A DNA stretch of 61,897 nt from Phyllobacterium trifolii (GCF_014192095.1 NZ_JACHXN010000030.1:1-61897); one strand, 5' to 3'. Numbered from the stretch's first letter, positions 47,880 through 58,857 are shown. Program-made: numbers and translations. Notes: generated by a model not told the origin, from the letters alone.

Positions 47880-48491
47880 TTATTTATCAAGGGAGTCGAG
47901 TTTGCGCTGCATAGCGGCAATCTGCTCCTTCAACTCATCGAGCCCCGTATCCTTTGCGGGCTTCTCGGGCGCGTGCGCATCATCGGGCTCAGAAGGAGCT
48001 GTGGTCTTGTTCAAGGGAAAAGGCGTGAACATGCGCATGGCATGCTGCAACATTTCCGTGTTGCGACGCACCTGCTCTTCGACCAGTTTGAGCGGGGCGC
48101 TAACATTCATCATGTCCATGGGCGTCTTGCCGAACGCCGCCGTCAGCTGCTCGCGCATGCGCTCCTGCTCCTTTGCAAAGGCTGACATGGACTGTTCAAG
48201 GAACGTTGGAAGCACAACCTGCATCTGATCGCCATAATAGGCAATCAATTGGCGCAAGAACGGGATAGGCAGCATGTTCTGCCCGTCCTTGTTCTCAAGC
48301 TCGAAAATAATCTGGGTCAGAACCGAGTGAGTAATGTCCTCGCCCGTCTTTGCATCCTGAACCGTAAAGTCCTCATTGCGCTTTACCATCTCGGCCAGGT
48401 CTTCCAACGTCACGTAAGTACTTGTTCCGGTGTTGTAGAGACGCCGGTTGGCGTATTTTTTTATGACGATGTCCCCGGTTTTCGCTGCCAT
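47880..48491 (-). CDS. phaR: Polyhydroxyalkanoate synthesis repressor PhaR
   Basis: The 203-residue regulator has the PHB/PHA accumulation regulator DNA-binding domain at the N-terminus (IVIKKYANRRLYNTGTSTYV) and the PHB-binding part (LTQIIFELENKDGQNMLPIP). PhaR binds PHB granules and DNA and represses phasin and its own gene. It is divergent from phaA, whose promoter region contains two direct repeats at 48610-48639. ATG 48491 is the start. Confidence 0.95.
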   Translation of the reverse strand: MAAKTGDIVIKKYANRRLYNTGTSTYVTLEDLAEMVKRNEDFTVQDAKTGEDITHSVLTQIIFELENKDGQNMLPIPFLRQLIAYYGDQMQVVLPTFLEQSMSAFAKEQERMREQLTAAFGKTPMDMMNVSAPLKLVEEQVRRNTEMLQHAMRMFTPFPLNKTTAPSEPDDAHAPEKPAKDTGLDELKEQIAAMQRKLDSLDK

Positions 48492-48609
48492 TACTCAACT
48501 CCCCAAAACTTCGTTTCCTCCGCCGAATTTGCGTGCCGGCTTACGGATGGACTTAAGAGGATAGGGGCAAAGCGCGCCAATTCAAAGCGATTTGTGCATT
48601 GCATTCAAC

Positions 48610-48639
48610 GCAGTGCGTTGTGTCCAATGTTGCAGTGCG
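48610..48639. promoter_or_regulatory. Two direct repeats GCAGTGCG, 22 bp apart, in the phaR-phaA gap
   Basis: GCAGTGCG occurs at 48610-48617 and 48632-48639, two helical turns apart, between the divergent phaR and phaA genes. The surrounding bases are rich in TGC/GCA, as in published PhaR sites of other alphaproteobacteria, so these may be PhaR sites. Confidence 0.45.
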
Positions 48640-48743
48640 ATGAGCGATATTTGCGTCTGATACTTAAATGGGCCTTGTCAAACTGTTGAAGGCAGCTAAT
48701 TCTGACCGATATATGCTTTATGAATTCAGAATGACAAATATGA

Positions 48744-49937
<1,194 letters not shown>

Positions 49938-49945
49938 CAAGGCTC

Positions 49946-49974
49946 AACCGGCTCAATATTATTGGGCCGGTTTT
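49946..49974 (+). terminator. Stem-loop terminator after phaA
   Basis: AACCGGC (49946-49952) pairs with GCCGGTT (49966-49972), and the loop holds CAAT/ATTG, extending the stem; TT follows. phaB may therefore be partly independent of phaA. Confidence 0.72.
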
Positions 49975-50067
49975 CATATCGATGGTTGCTGATGCAACCA
50001 ACAAGCCGTTTCATGTTTTCATAGTCGCACTTCGTTATACGAGATAAGTTTCAGGGAGGGATGATAG

Positions 50068-50793
50068 ATGACAAAAACAGCAATCGTAACAGGTGGAACG
50101 CGCGGCATAGGCGCAGCAATATGCGTCGCCTTGAAAGCCGCTGGCTACAAGGTTGCGGCTAATTACGCTGGCAATGATGAGGCTGCCAAAGAATTCGGAA
50201 AAAAGACCGGAATCGCGACCTATAAGTGGGATGTCTCCAATTATGAGGAATGCGCAGCAGGTATTGCAAGGATCGAAGCAGAACTCGGTCCCGTCGCTGT
50301 GCTGGTGAACAACGCCGGCATCACTCGCGATGCAATGTTCCATAAGATGACACCGGGCCAATGGAGCGACGTCATCAATACCAATCTTACCGGCCTGTTC
50401 AACATGACCCATCCAGTGTGGAGCGGTATGCGCGACCGCAAATTTGGCCGGGTGATCAACATTTCTTCGATCAACGGACAAAAGGGCCAGGCGGGCCAAG
50501 CCAACTATTCGGCTTCAAAGGCAGGTGATATCGGCTTCACGAAGGCTTTGGCTCAAGAGGGCGCGCGTGCCGGCATTACGGTCAATGCCATCTGCCCTGG
50601 CTACATAGGCACTGAGATGGTGCGGGCAATTGATGAGAAGGTGCTCAATGAGCGGATAATTCCGCAAATTCCCGTCGGACGCCTTGGCGAACCGGAAGAA
50701 GTAGCGCGCTGCGTGGTGTTTCTGGCATCTGACGATGCGGGTTTCATCACCGGGTCTACGCTCACGGCCAATGGTGGGCAGTATTCGACCTGA
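50068..50793 (+). CDS. phaB: Acetoacetyl-CoA reductase
   Basis: The 241-residue short-chain dehydrogenase reduces acetoacetyl-CoA to (R)-3-hydroxybutyryl-CoA with NADPH, the second step of PHB synthesis. It has TGGTRGIGAAI, NNAGITRDAMFHKM, INISSINGQKGQ and the catalytic ANYSASKAG, all typical of PhaB. ATG 50068 follows GGGAGGG. It is the last gene of the pha group. Confidence 0.95.
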   Translation: MTKTAIVTGGTRGIGAAICVALKAAGYKVAANYAGNDEAAKEFGKKTGIATYKWDVSNYEECAAGIARIEAELGPVAVLVNNAGITRDAMFHKMTPGQWSDVINTNLTGLFNMTHPVWSGMRDRKFGRVINISSINGQKGQAGQANYSASKAGDIGFTKALAQEGARAGITVNAICPGYIGTEMVRAIDEKVLNERIIPQIPVGRLGEPEEVARCVVFLASDDAGFITGSTLTANGGQYST

Positions 50794-51363
50794 AAGTGAT
50801 GGAGAATGCGTGGGGCCAACATATTGGGCGAGTGCCTGAATCTTGTCCTATAAAACTTGTGAATGGTTGCGTGTGGTGCAGTTTCTGTTGCGGCAGCACC
50901 AAATATGTGTGGTGAACAAAACGGAAATCTCGCGAGGCGCCGATTCCATTTGGCTCGACCGGTATGGCAACGACAGTTGTTGGAGCAAGCTCGCATGGAT
51001 CAGCTAACCATAAGAAATCATTGGTCTTTAGTGCTGATAAACTCGGTCACAATCATGAGTTGACATGCGACGCTCTCAGAAATGCAACCTGGCGAGGCCT
51101 ATTTAAATGATTCAGCATGTAGTGCGATTTAGTGCCGGAGAAGCTAGATATGGCCGTGAACAAATCAGGAATCACATCCTAGAGCCGTTTCGTAGCTGAT
51201 TCGTTCGCCTCGCGTTCTATTTCGTTACGGTACACTCCGTGAATCGGTTCGCGATTGTTTATCTGGATTGCCCCGCCTACCTTTCTGTCGGACGCTTAAA
51301 ATGCTAATCGAAAATGCATACCCGGCTTTCACTGCCTTGGTGGCCGGTATTGGATTGTAATTG
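50794..51363. other. 570-bp intergenic region without a recognisable gene
   Basis: No frame here has family-like sequence or a supported start. A lone TTGACA at 51053-51058 has no convincing -10 partner. The base composition is more AT-rich than the flanks. It could hold a small RNA or the helicase promoter; nothing more can be supported. Confidence 0.5.
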
Positions 51364-54300
51364 ATGAACCTCATGCCCAACCCCGAACTTCCCCTGGTCT
51401 TAACCGGCCGCGATGTTACAGCCGTTCTGGGGCCTACAAACACAGGGAAGACCCATCTAGCGATCGAGCGGATGCTTGCCCATCACACCGGAATGATTGG
51501 CTTGCCACTTCGTCTGCTTGCCCGGGAGGTTTATCATCGTGTGGCAGACAGGGTGGGGCTGGCAAATGTTGCGCTGATTACCGGTGAGGAAAAGATCAAT
51601 CCACCTGGAGCCCGCTATTCGGTCTGCACGGTTGAAGCGATGCCCCGCCAAACCGATGTGGATTTTGTCGCCATCGACGAAGTGCAACTCGCCAATGATC
51701 TTGAACGTGGCCATATTTTTACCGATCGCATTCTGCATCTGCGCGGTCGTCAGGAAACGTTGTTGCTTGGCGCTGCAACCATGCGCGGGATACTGGAGAA
51801 GCTGTTGCGCGGCGTTTCGGTCGTCACGCGGCCACGGCTTTCAAATCTCGCCTATGCAGGATCCAAGAAAATAACCCGCCTTCCACCCCGCTCCGCGATA
51901 GTGGCCTTCGCTGCCGAGGAGGTTTACTCCATCGCAGAGCTGATACGGCGTCAAAGTGGTGGCGCGGCGGTGGTTATGGGTGCTCTCAGTCCGCGCACGC
52001 GTAACGCGCAGGTCGATCTCTATCAATCTGGTGATGTCGATTATCTGGTCGCCACAGACGCGATTGGCATGGGCCTCAATCTCGATGTCGATCATGTGGC
52101 CTTCGCTCAGGACCGCAAATTCGATGGCTACCAATTTCGTAACCTCTCCCCTGGAGAGATAGGGCAGATAGCCGGACGCGCCGGCAGGCATTTGCGTGAC
52201 GGTACTTTCGGAGTGACGGGCCAGGTGTCGGGGTTCTCGGAAGAACTCATACAGAGAGTGGAATCCCATTCCTTCGACGCCGTCAAGATTCTGCAGTGGC
52301 GCACGGCTCGCTTTGACTATTCCAGCCTGAACGCGCTGAAGAGATCCATTGATACACCCGCTCCTATTGAAGGATTGACGCGTGCTCTGCCCGCGGTCGA
52401 TCAACAGGCGCTGGAATATTTGTCCAACGACCCGGATGTCGCGCCACTGGCCACTACGCCTGAACGTGTGGCTCTTTTGTGGGATGCTTGCGCGCTGCCC
52501 GACTATCGCAAGATTGCGCCAGCCCAGCACGCCGACATTATCGCATCGATCTATACCGACCTTGCGGATAAGGGCCATGTGAACGAAAATTACATGGCCG
52601 AAGAGGTTCGCCGCGCCGATTCAACGGATGGCGATATCGACGCGCTTTCACGGCGGATCGCCCAGATCAGAACCTGGACTTTTGTGTCTCACAGGCCTGG
52701 ATGGCTTGCAGATCAGGCACATTGGCAAGAAAAGACGCGTGAAATTGAGGACAGACTATCAGATGCACTGCATGAAAGGTTGACGAAACGCTTCGTAGAC
52801 CGCAGGACAAGCGTGCTTATGAGGCGCCTGAGAGAGAATACAATGCTAGAAGCCGAAATTAGCCCTGCCGGGGACGTTGTTGTCGAGGGGCATCATGTTG
52901 GACGTTTGGATGGGTTCCGTTTCACTACGGACGCCCAAGTCGATGGAACGGACGCGAAGGCCGTCAAGGCTGCAGCGCAAAAAGCGCTTGCGACGGAATT
53001 CGAAAATCGCGTCGAGCGGTTCTCCGCTTCGGCCAATGGCGATTTCGCCCTCGGCTCAGACGGGACCTTGCGATGGATCGGCGCGCCGGTTGCCTCGGTC
53101 GTCTCGGGTGAGCAAGCGCTGAAGCCTCGTGCTGTTCTGCTTGCCGACGAGCAATTGACAGGTCCGGCGCGGGACAAGGTCGCGGCGCGCGTCGATCGTT
53201 TTCTCGCCCATCACATAGATACGATCCTGAAGCCACTTGTTGATCTTGCCAATGCCGATGCGCTCGTTGGTATCACCAAGGGCCTTGCTTTCCAGCTCGT
53301 CGAGAATTTCGGCGTCCTTCATCGCCGCGATGTTGCGGAAGACGTCCGTGGCCTTGATCAGGATTCACGAGCTGCTCTCCGCCGTCTTGGCGTCCGCTTT
53401 GGAGCTTACCACGTATTCCTGCCGGCGCTTCTCAAGCCTGTACCGGCCGGTCTGCTGACACTTTTGTGGGCGCTTAAGGAAGACGCCAAGGATCGCCCCG
53501 GCTACGGAGATGTGGTGCAGGTCCTATCCGCTGGACGCACATCCGTGGTTACAGACCCGAGCTTTGATCCAGCCTTCTATCGGCTTGGAGGCTACCGCCT
53601 CCTCGGCCGGCGCGCAGTGCGAATCGACATTCTTGAGCGCCTCGCCGATCTTATCCGGCCTGCACTTGGCTGGAAGCCTGGAACCGGCACACGGCCGGAC
53701 GGCGCGTATGATGGAACTCGTTTTGTGGTGACTCCGTCGATGATGTCGATCCTCGGTGCTACCGCCGACGATATGGAAGAAATTCTCAAAAGCCTCGGCT
53801 ATCGTCCTGAATCGGTCGAAGCAGTAATTGTTGCTGCCAAACTGACAGAACTTGATACCGTGCCAGTGCCTGCCGACCCAGTGGCTGTGGTTGCCGCCAC
53901 GTCGGGCCCAGCGGTCGCTGAAGAAGAGAACGTTACACCTACGGAAGCAGCCGTTAATTCCACTGAACCGTCTGCCGACGGAGAGCTCCAGCCGGAACCG
54001 GTCGTAGAAGTCAGTGCATCCGCTGACGAGCCTGCCCCGACTGTTGTGCAAACTGTGGCTGAAGAAGCGCCGAAGCCAATTCTGCTCTGGCGCCAGGCGC
54101 GTTTTGACGGCCGCAACAATCGCGGGCACCAGGAGAAACGCGAGCATCATCGCGGCGGACAGGCGCGCAGTGTCCAAGGCGAACAGCGCCCCGCTCGGAA
54201 TGAACGCGACGCAAATCAGCAGAACGAACAGGGTGCGCGCAAGGAACAATTCCGCGGCAAAGGCAAGCCCAACGGCAAGGATCGTTTTAAGCAAGGCGAT

Positions 54301-54426
54301 AATGGAAAGTCCGCTGGCAAGCCACCGCTTCAGAAGCGCCCAGAACGTGAAGAGCGTCCGGTCAAGATCGACATGGATTCTCCCTTTGCCAAGCTGCTGG
54401 CACTGAAGGAACAAATGAAGAAATAG
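51364..54426 (+). CDS. SUV3-like RNA helicase
   Basis: This protein of about 1020 residues has an SF2 helicase core like mitochondrial SUV3: Walker A GPTNTGKTHLA (about 24-34), motif II IDEVQLAND, motif III LLLGAATMR, ATDAIGMGLNLDVDHVAF and motif VI QIAGRAGRH. A long middle region follows, then about 130 disordered residues rich in Glu, Pro, Arg, Gln and Lys ending LLALKEQMKK. SUV3 works with exoribonucleases, so a role in RNA decay is likely. ATG 51364 is chosen; TTG 51361 and ATG 51373 are close. The S4 gene starts 2 bp after the stop. Confidence 0.9.
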   Translation: MNLMPNPELPLVLTGRDVTAVLGPTNTGKTHLAIERMLAHHTGMIGLPLRLLAREVYHRVADRVGLANVALITGEEKINPPGARYSVCTVEAMPRQTDVDFVAIDEVQLANDLERGHIFTDRILHLRGRQETLLLGAATMRGILEKLLRGVSVVTRPRLSNLAYAGSKKITRLPPRSAIVAFAAEEVYSIAELIRRQSGGAAVVMGALSPRTRNAQVDLYQSGDVDYLVATDAIGMGLNLDVDHVAFAQDRKFDGYQFRNLSPGEIGQIAGRAGRHLRDGTFGVTGQVSGFSEELIQRVESHSFDAVKILQWRTARFDYSSLNALKRSIDTPAPIEGLTRALPAVDQQALEYLSNDPDVAPLATTPERVALLWDACALPDYRKIAPAQHADIIASIYTDLADKGHVNENYMAEEVRRADSTDGDIDALSRRIAQIRTWTFVSHRPGWLADQAHWQEKTREIEDRLSDALHERLTKRFVDRRTSVLMRRLRENTMLEAEISPAGDVVVEGHHVGRLDGFRFTTDAQVDGTDAKAVKAAAQKALATEFENRVERFSASANGDFALGSDGTLRWIGAPVASVVSGEQALKPRAVLLADEQLTGPARDKVAARVDRFLAHHIDTILKPLVDLANADALVGITKGLAFQLVENFGVLHRRDVAEDVRGLDQDSRAALRRLGVRFGAYHVFLPALLKPVPAGLLTLLWALKEDAKDRPGYGDVVQVLSAGRTSVVTDPSFDPAFYRLGGYRLLGRRAVRIDILERLADLIRPALGWKPGTGTRPDGAYDGTRFVVTPSMMSILGATADDMEEILKSLGYRPESVEAVIVAAKLTELDTVPVPADPVAVVAATSGPAVAEEENVTPTEAAVNSTEPSADGELQPEPVVEVSASADEPAPTVVQTVAEEAPKPILLWRQARFDGRNNRGHQEKREHHRGGQARSVQGEQRPARNERDANQQNEQGARKEQFRGKGKPNGKDRFKQGDNGKSAGKPPLQKRPEREERPVKIDMDSPFAKLLALKEQMKK

Positions 54427-54428
54427 GG

Positions 54429-54851
54429 ATGGTGGGCGCGTCCTCAAATCACGACAGTGCAAGGCAGCGCATTGACAAATGGCTGTTCTTCGCCCGAGTG
54501 GTCAAATCCCGCGCGCTCGCGGCCAAGCTCGTCTCTGGCGGCAATGTTCGGTCCAACAGAGACAAGATCGATCAGCCATCGCACGGCGTGAAACCCGGGG
54601 ATGTGCTGACGATCACTCTCGATCGGCGTATTCTCATTTACAAGGTGGTCTCTGGTGGAACGCGCCGAGGCCCGGCCGAAGAAGCGCGAACGTTGTACGA
54701 GGACATCTCGCCGCCACCTCCACCCAAAGACCGCATCACTGCTCTCGACGGATTACCCAAGCGCGATGCGGGCAGCGGACGCCCGACAAAACGCGAACGT
54801 CGGCAGGTTGACCGGTTGATGCAGAGCGACGACGACAATTCGGGTGAATGA
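54429..54851 (+). CDS. S4-domain RNA-binding protein (HslR-like)
   Basis: The 140-residue protein has an S4 domain (RQRIDKWLFFARVVKSRALAAKLVSGG, read in two parts; VLTITLDRRILIYKV) and a charged tail with PPPPPKDRITALDG and RPTKRERRQVDRL. HslR relatives bind 50S subunits with a stuck peptidyl-tRNA. It starts 2 bp after the helicase, pointing to a shared operon in RNA or ribosome quality control. Confidence 0.88.
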   Translation: MVGASSNHDSARQRIDKWLFFARVVKSRALAAKLVSGGNVRSNRDKIDQPSHGVKPGDVLTITLDRRILIYKVVSGGTRRGPAEEARTLYEDISPPPPPKDRITALDGLPKRDAGSGRPTKRERRQVDRLMQSDDDNSGE

Positions 54852-55125
54852 TGTTAAATTTCGAATATTGGCTATCGTGTCGAAATCCTCTCTACCAGTG
54901 GCTCGGAAGCTAAAATATTATTCCACGAAGCGCGTCAGTATGGGATAGGCGTTGCTTGTCGATTGCGTGTCGCAATGCCATGAATGGCGCCGTGAACGCC
55001 GATGTCCCTAGCTTTAAGGGAATCCCGACCGCGTTCTGGTGCCGCAGCCGTTTTTCCCCTCTTGTCAGCCCGGCATCGAATCGTTACCTCAACGGCTGAC
55101 ACGTGGTGTCTTCAGGAGCCAGTAA

Positions 55126-55464
55126 ATGACTTATGTTGTGACCGACAATTGCATCCGCTGCAAATATATGGATTGCGTTGAGGTCTGTCCTGTCGATTGT
55201 TTCTACGAGGGCGATAACATGCTCGTCATACATCCGGACGAGTGCATTGATTGCGGCGTTTGCGAACCTGAATGCCCTGCGGAAGCTATCAAACCTGATA
55301 CCGAACCGGGCTTGGACAACTGGCTGCAGATAAATGCTGAGTACGCCGAGAAATGGCCTAATATTTCGCAGAAGCGCGATGCTCCTGCCGACGCCAAGGA
55401 TATGGATGGTATCGAAGGCAAGTTTGAAAAATTCTTTTCGCCAGAGCCTGGCGAGGGCGACTGA
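55126..55464 (+). CDS. fdxA: 7Fe-8S ferredoxin FdxA
   Basis: The 112-residue ferredoxin binds one [3Fe-4S] and one [4Fe-4S] cluster through [18 protein letters not shown] and [12 protein letters not shown]; the middle Asp/Val pattern is that of the 7Fe type. It begins MTYVVTDNC, as in rhizobial FdxA, and ends in a long acidic C-terminal extension. An AGGAG site precedes ATG 55126. A terminator follows. Its partner reaction is not known from context. Confidence 0.95.
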   Translation: MTYVVTDNCIRCKYMDCVEVCPVDCFYEGDNMLVIHPDECIDCGVCEPECPAEAIKPDTEPGLDNWLQINAEYAEKWPNISQKRDAPADAKDMDGIEGKFEKFFSPEPGEGD

Positions 55465-55819
55465 TATTTTATTCGAGTTTAGAAATAAATAACCGATTTT
55501 TATCGCAGGGCGCATCTTGAAATATTGCGCCTTTTGCGCAGGCGCAGCAAAAAGTTGATTCTAATCACTTTTCGTGATAGTGTAACGGCATATGTTGATC
55601 ATTGGACGTCAAATTTCGTGGCGCTAAAGCATAAATCACCAATCGGCTAGATTTATTTCGGACTCTGCAGTTCAGGGCTTGTTGTTTGTTTGCCCATCAA
55701 TCTGTTCTGTCCGGATTGCTTTTGCGTGACAATTGGCGGCCGACAAACCGGGTTTCCGGTTTCCAGTGATTGGTTTGACCGGTGCGTTTTGCCGGGCGCA
55801 GCAAGGAGTAGTTAAGCGC
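55465..55819 (+). other. Intergenic region between fdxA and the CarD gene
   Basis: This 355-bp AT-rich stretch contains the fdxA terminator at 55508-55535 and a hairpin ATCACttttcGTGAT near 55564-55578. The rest must include the carD promoter; no gene is seen. The carD ribosome site AAGGAG is at 55803-55808. Confidence 0.5.
55508..55535 (+). terminator. Terminator after fdxA
   Basis: GGCGCA (55509-55514) pairs with TGCGCC (55526-55531) over an 11-nt loop, followed by TTTT. Confidence 0.65.
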
Positions 55820-56419
55820 ATGACAGCAGTTCAGCAGAAAAAGACCGCCCAGCGTATCGGATTTAAGACGGGCGAGTTTATTGTATATCCGGCCCACGGC
55901 GTAGGACAAATTGTCAATATCGAGGAACAGGAAGTTGCGGGCCACAAGCTTGAGCTGTTCGTTATTGATTTTCAGAAGGACAAAATGCGCTTGAAGGTAC
56001 CGGTCGCCAAGGCAACAGCTATCGGTATGCGGAAACTTTCAGAGACAGACTATGTTGATCGTGCGTTGAAGGTTGTCCAGGGACGCGCTCGCATCAAGCG
56101 GACCATGTGGTCCCGCCGTGCCCAGGAATATGATGCGAAGATCAATTCCGGCGACCTGATTTCGATTTCAGAAGTCGTGCGGGACCTTTTCCGAGCTGAC
56201 AACCAGCCAGAACAGTCATATTCAGAACGTCAGCTTTATGAAGCAGCACTGGATCGCATGGCTCGCGAGATTTCCGCCGTCAACAAGATGTCGGAAACAG
56301 AAGCTGTACGCCTTATCGAGGTTAATCTCGCCAAGGGACCGAAGCGTGGCGCCAAGGCTGAAGAGACCGAGGTTGAAGCAGACGTCGTTGTTGAAGATGA
56401 GCAGGAAGAAGCCGCGTAA
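55820..56419 (+). CDS. CarD/CdnL-family RNA polymerase-binding regulator
   Basis: The 199-residue protein has the CarD RNA polymerase-interacting domain (FKTGEFIVYPAHGVGQIVNI; VPVAKATAIGMRKLS) and the helical DNA-binding CdnL half, then an acidic tail (EETEVEADVVVEDEQEE). Such proteins stabilise open complexes at rRNA and other housekeeping promoters. ATG 55820 begins MTAVQQKKTAQR; the frame extends upstream without family sequence. It is followed by a terminator shared with the convergent protease gene. Confidence 0.93.
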   Translation: MTAVQQKKTAQRIGFKTGEFIVYPAHGVGQIVNIEEQEVAGHKLELFVIDFQKDKMRLKVPVAKATAIGMRKLSETDYVDRALKVVQGRARIKRTMWSRRAQEYDAKINSGDLISISEVVRDLFRADNQPEQSYSERQLYEAALDRMAREISAVNKMSETEAVRLIEVNLAKGPKRGAKAEETEVEADVVVEDEQEEAA

Positions 56420-56444
56420 CAACGGTTTCATCCGACGCATAAGA

Positions 56445-56473
56445 AAAGAGCCCGGCATTTGCCGGGCTTTTTT
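56445..56473. terminator. Bidirectional terminator between carD and the M48 protease gene
   Basis: AGCCCGGC (56449-56456) pairs with GCCGGGCT (56461-56468) over a 4-nt loop, flanked by an A-run on the left and a T-run on the right. It lies between convergent genes and overlaps the protease stop codon at 56472. Confidence 0.88.
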
Positions 56474-57980
56474 ATTCGCTGATGATCTTGACCTTGTCGC
56501 CGGCGGACACCGTTCCGCCGGGCGGCAGTGCATTGATCAGGCGGAAGAGGTCGAGCTTTCGATCGGTGCCCATGATCTGGTTGGAGAGGCTGACCAGCGT
56601 GTCACCGGGCTTAACTGTGACGACCCGGATGCGCAGGGGCTTGGTATTTGCTTTCTCCTCCGGTGTCAGCAGGTGGAAGCTCCGGATAACCGTCTGCGAA
56701 GCCGGCATCAGCGCGGTGCTTCCTGTTGGAGCGGCTGTCAGGAAGCGGTAAATCCGGTTTCCGGCATTGACGACGAATATGTCGAATTCCCAACGATCCG
56801 CTCGGGCTTTTGCGCTTGCGGCGGGCATTCCGTTGAAAGTCGCCGCCTGAACGCTGGCATTGTCAAGACCCGTAACCCAGCCGCTGCGCATGTAATCCGT
56901 CATCGACGGATTACCGGAGACCTGCGTCCCGTCGAAGCGTATTGCCACCTCGCCCGGTCCCGTTGCCATGACCGCGTCTGCGCTGTTATCGATAGTGAAG
57001 CCCTCAGGAACGGTGAAGCTTACACCGAGCAGCGGATGAACGAAGTTGCGTCCACGAACGTAACCTTCCTCGGGGGTGTCGCCATAGAGGATTCCGTCGA
57101 TGCCCTGCAGGAACGAGTCACGGTCGGTTGTGCCTACACCCGGTGCGCCGATACGACGGGCATGCCCGCGCGCGAGTTCGATGCGCTGTGGTGCTGAAGG
57201 GTGGCTTGCAAGAAAGTCGAGGCTCGCATCGGTCGCGCCCGAGACACTGCGGAAATCTGCATAGGACGCCATGGACTGGAGGAAGCGGGCGGCGGCGAAG
57301 GGATCATAACCAGCTTCGCCGATCATTTTGATACCGATGGCATCCGCCTGAAGTTCCTGATTGCGCGAAAATTGCGCCATGCGCAGCTTTCCGCGAATCA
57401 GTGCTTCGCGTCCGGCACTATCGTCCTGCAAGACTTCCGAAACGACGCGACCGGCAATCTGTGCTTCCTGCTCACGCTGCTGGCGTTCGATACCGTGATT
57501 GGCGATCACATGACCCATCTCATGTGCGATGACGGCTGCGAGTTCCGCACTGTCATTGGCGAGGGCAAGAAGGCCACGCGTCACATAAAGATAACCGCCG
57601 GGGAGGGCGAACGCATTGATGTTAGGCGAGTTGAGGATGGTAATACGATAGGTGTGCGTCGGATTATCGGAAACCGTAGTCAGGTTACCGACGACTTTGG
57701 CGACCATGCGTTCGAGCTTGGCATCCTTGTATTCGCCGCCATAGGTGGCAAGAATGCGAGGATGCTGCTCGGCGCTGAGCTTTGCCAGCCTGTCGTTCTT
57801 GGTGACATTGTCGACTGTCACCGGATTTGACGAAGGTCCTAACGCGTCGTCCTTGGTGACATTGAGAACCTGGCACCCCGACAGGAAGGCAAGCAGCAGC
57901 GTTGCCGACGCAAGATTCCTGCGTCGAGCGACTGGAAGCCATCCGTTGTAGTTGGGGGATTGGTGCGAAGCCAGAATCAT
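56472..57980 (-). CDS. M48-family metalloprotease lipoprotein with LysM-like C-terminus
   Basis: The 502-residue protein has a lipobox (LLLAFLSGC, Cys36), so it is probably a lipoprotein in the periplasm. The M48 zinc site is HEMGH (153-157) with a downstream Glu in QELQADAIG. The last 50 residues (VVTVKPGDTLVSLSNQIMGT) look like a LysM domain. This resembles BepA/YfgC, which degrades misfolded outer-membrane proteins, with an added cell-wall-binding part. ATG 57980 has GAGG very close by, so a later start is possible. It stands alone. Confidence 0.9.
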   Translation of the reverse strand: MILASHQSPNYNGWLPVARRRNLASATLLLAFLSGCQVLNVTKDDALGPSSNPVTVDNVTKNDRLAKLSAEQHPRILATYGGEYKDAKLERMVAKVVGNLTTVSDNPTHTYRITILNSPNINAFALPGGYLYVTRGLLALANDSAELAAVIAHEMGHVIANHGIERQQREQEAQIAGRVVSEVLQDDSAGREALIRGKLRMAQFSRNQELQADAIGIKMIGEAGYDPFAAARFLQSMASYADFRSVSGATDASLDFLASHPSAPQRIELARGHARRIGAPGVGTTDRDSFLQGIDGILYGDTPEEGYVRGRNFVHPLLGVSFTVPEGFTIDNSADAVMATGPGEVAIRFDGTQVSGNPSMTDYMRSGWVTGLDNASVQAATFNGMPAASAKARADRWEFDIFVVNAGNRIYRFLTAAPTGSTALMPASQTVIRSFHLLTPEEKANTKPLRIRVVTVKPGDTLVSLSNQIMGTDRKLDLFRLINALPPGGTVSAGDKVKIISE

Positions 57981-58098
57981 GTCCTCATTGTCGTCGCGCG
58001 CGAGCAGATGCGTGTTTTCGTGCCCTTGCTAGCCCGACAAGCAGCTGTGAGCAAGAATTTCATTGTGTTCTTGAATGTGGCAACGCGTCGAAAATATG

Positions 58099-58857
58099 TC
58101 AAAGCGCAGAGTCTTCTGCACCGAGATATTTCCGCAACAGCGTTGGCGCCTTGGTTGAGAGCAGGTCTGCCGCCGGTCCCGAAGCAACGACTTTCCCATT
58201 GTCGAGGAAAACCAGCAAGGATTGCAGGCGCAAAGCATCGCCGGGATGATGCGTCACCATGACCACGGTCATACCGGTTTCTTCCTGCAGATCACCGACA
58301 AGGTCGAGCATCTCATGCCGCAAAGCGGGACCAAGAGAGGCGAAAGCCTCGTCAAGCAAGAGTACCGGCCGGTTCCGTACGAGCGCTCGCGCTATCGCCA
58401 CCCGCTGGCGCTCGCCGCCAGATAGAGCTTCCGGCTTTCGATGTTCCTTGCCAGAGAGGCCAACCTTCCGTATTGCCTCAGCAGTCGCCGCCTTGTCAGC
58501 TTCGTCCAATCTGAGGTTGGGCTTTCGGCCCAGCCCGACATTGGCGGTGACATCAAGATGCGCGAAGAGATTATTGTCCTGGAAGACCATCGAAACAGGC
58601 CGTTCCGATGGGGCGGCATGGGTTACGTCCGCACCCGCAATTAAAATCCGGCCGGATCTAGCCGTTTCAAATCCAGCGATGAGGTTGAGCAGGGTGGATT
58701 TTCCCGCTCCGCTTGGACCTATGATCGCGGTGATGGTCGACGGTTCGATGATGAGGTCGAAATGCATCGCCATGTCACCATAGTCGAAGTCGACCGCATC
58801 GAGGCGGATGGCCGCACCATCCTTGGTCCGGGCCTCGGTTCGGGAACGCCTAGCCAA
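58099..58857 (-). CDS. thiQ: Thiamine ABC transporter ATP-binding protein
   Basis: The 252-residue ATPase has Walker [10 protein letters not shown], signature [15 protein letters not shown] and Walker [17 protein letters not shown] 58857 is chosen because AGAGAGAGG lies about 9 bp upstream and the gene then overlaps the thiP stop by 8 bp; a longer frame from ATG 58893 would overlap thiP more. The N-terminal 20 residues are not typical, so a still shorter start is possible. It drives uptake of thiamine via ThiP and ThiB. Confidence 0.9.
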   Translation of the reverse strand: MARRSRTEARTKDGAAIRLDAVDFDYGDMAMHFDLIIEPSTITAIIGPSGAGKSTLLNLIAGFETARSGRILIAGADVTHAAPSERPVSMVFQDNNLFAHLDVTANVGLGRKPNLRLDEADKAATAEAIRKVGLSGKEHRKPEALSGGERQRVAIARALVRNRPVLLLDEAFASLGPALRHEMLDLVGDLQEETGMTVVMVTHHPGDALRLQSLLVFLDNGKVVASGPAADLLSTKAPTLLRKYLGAEDSAL

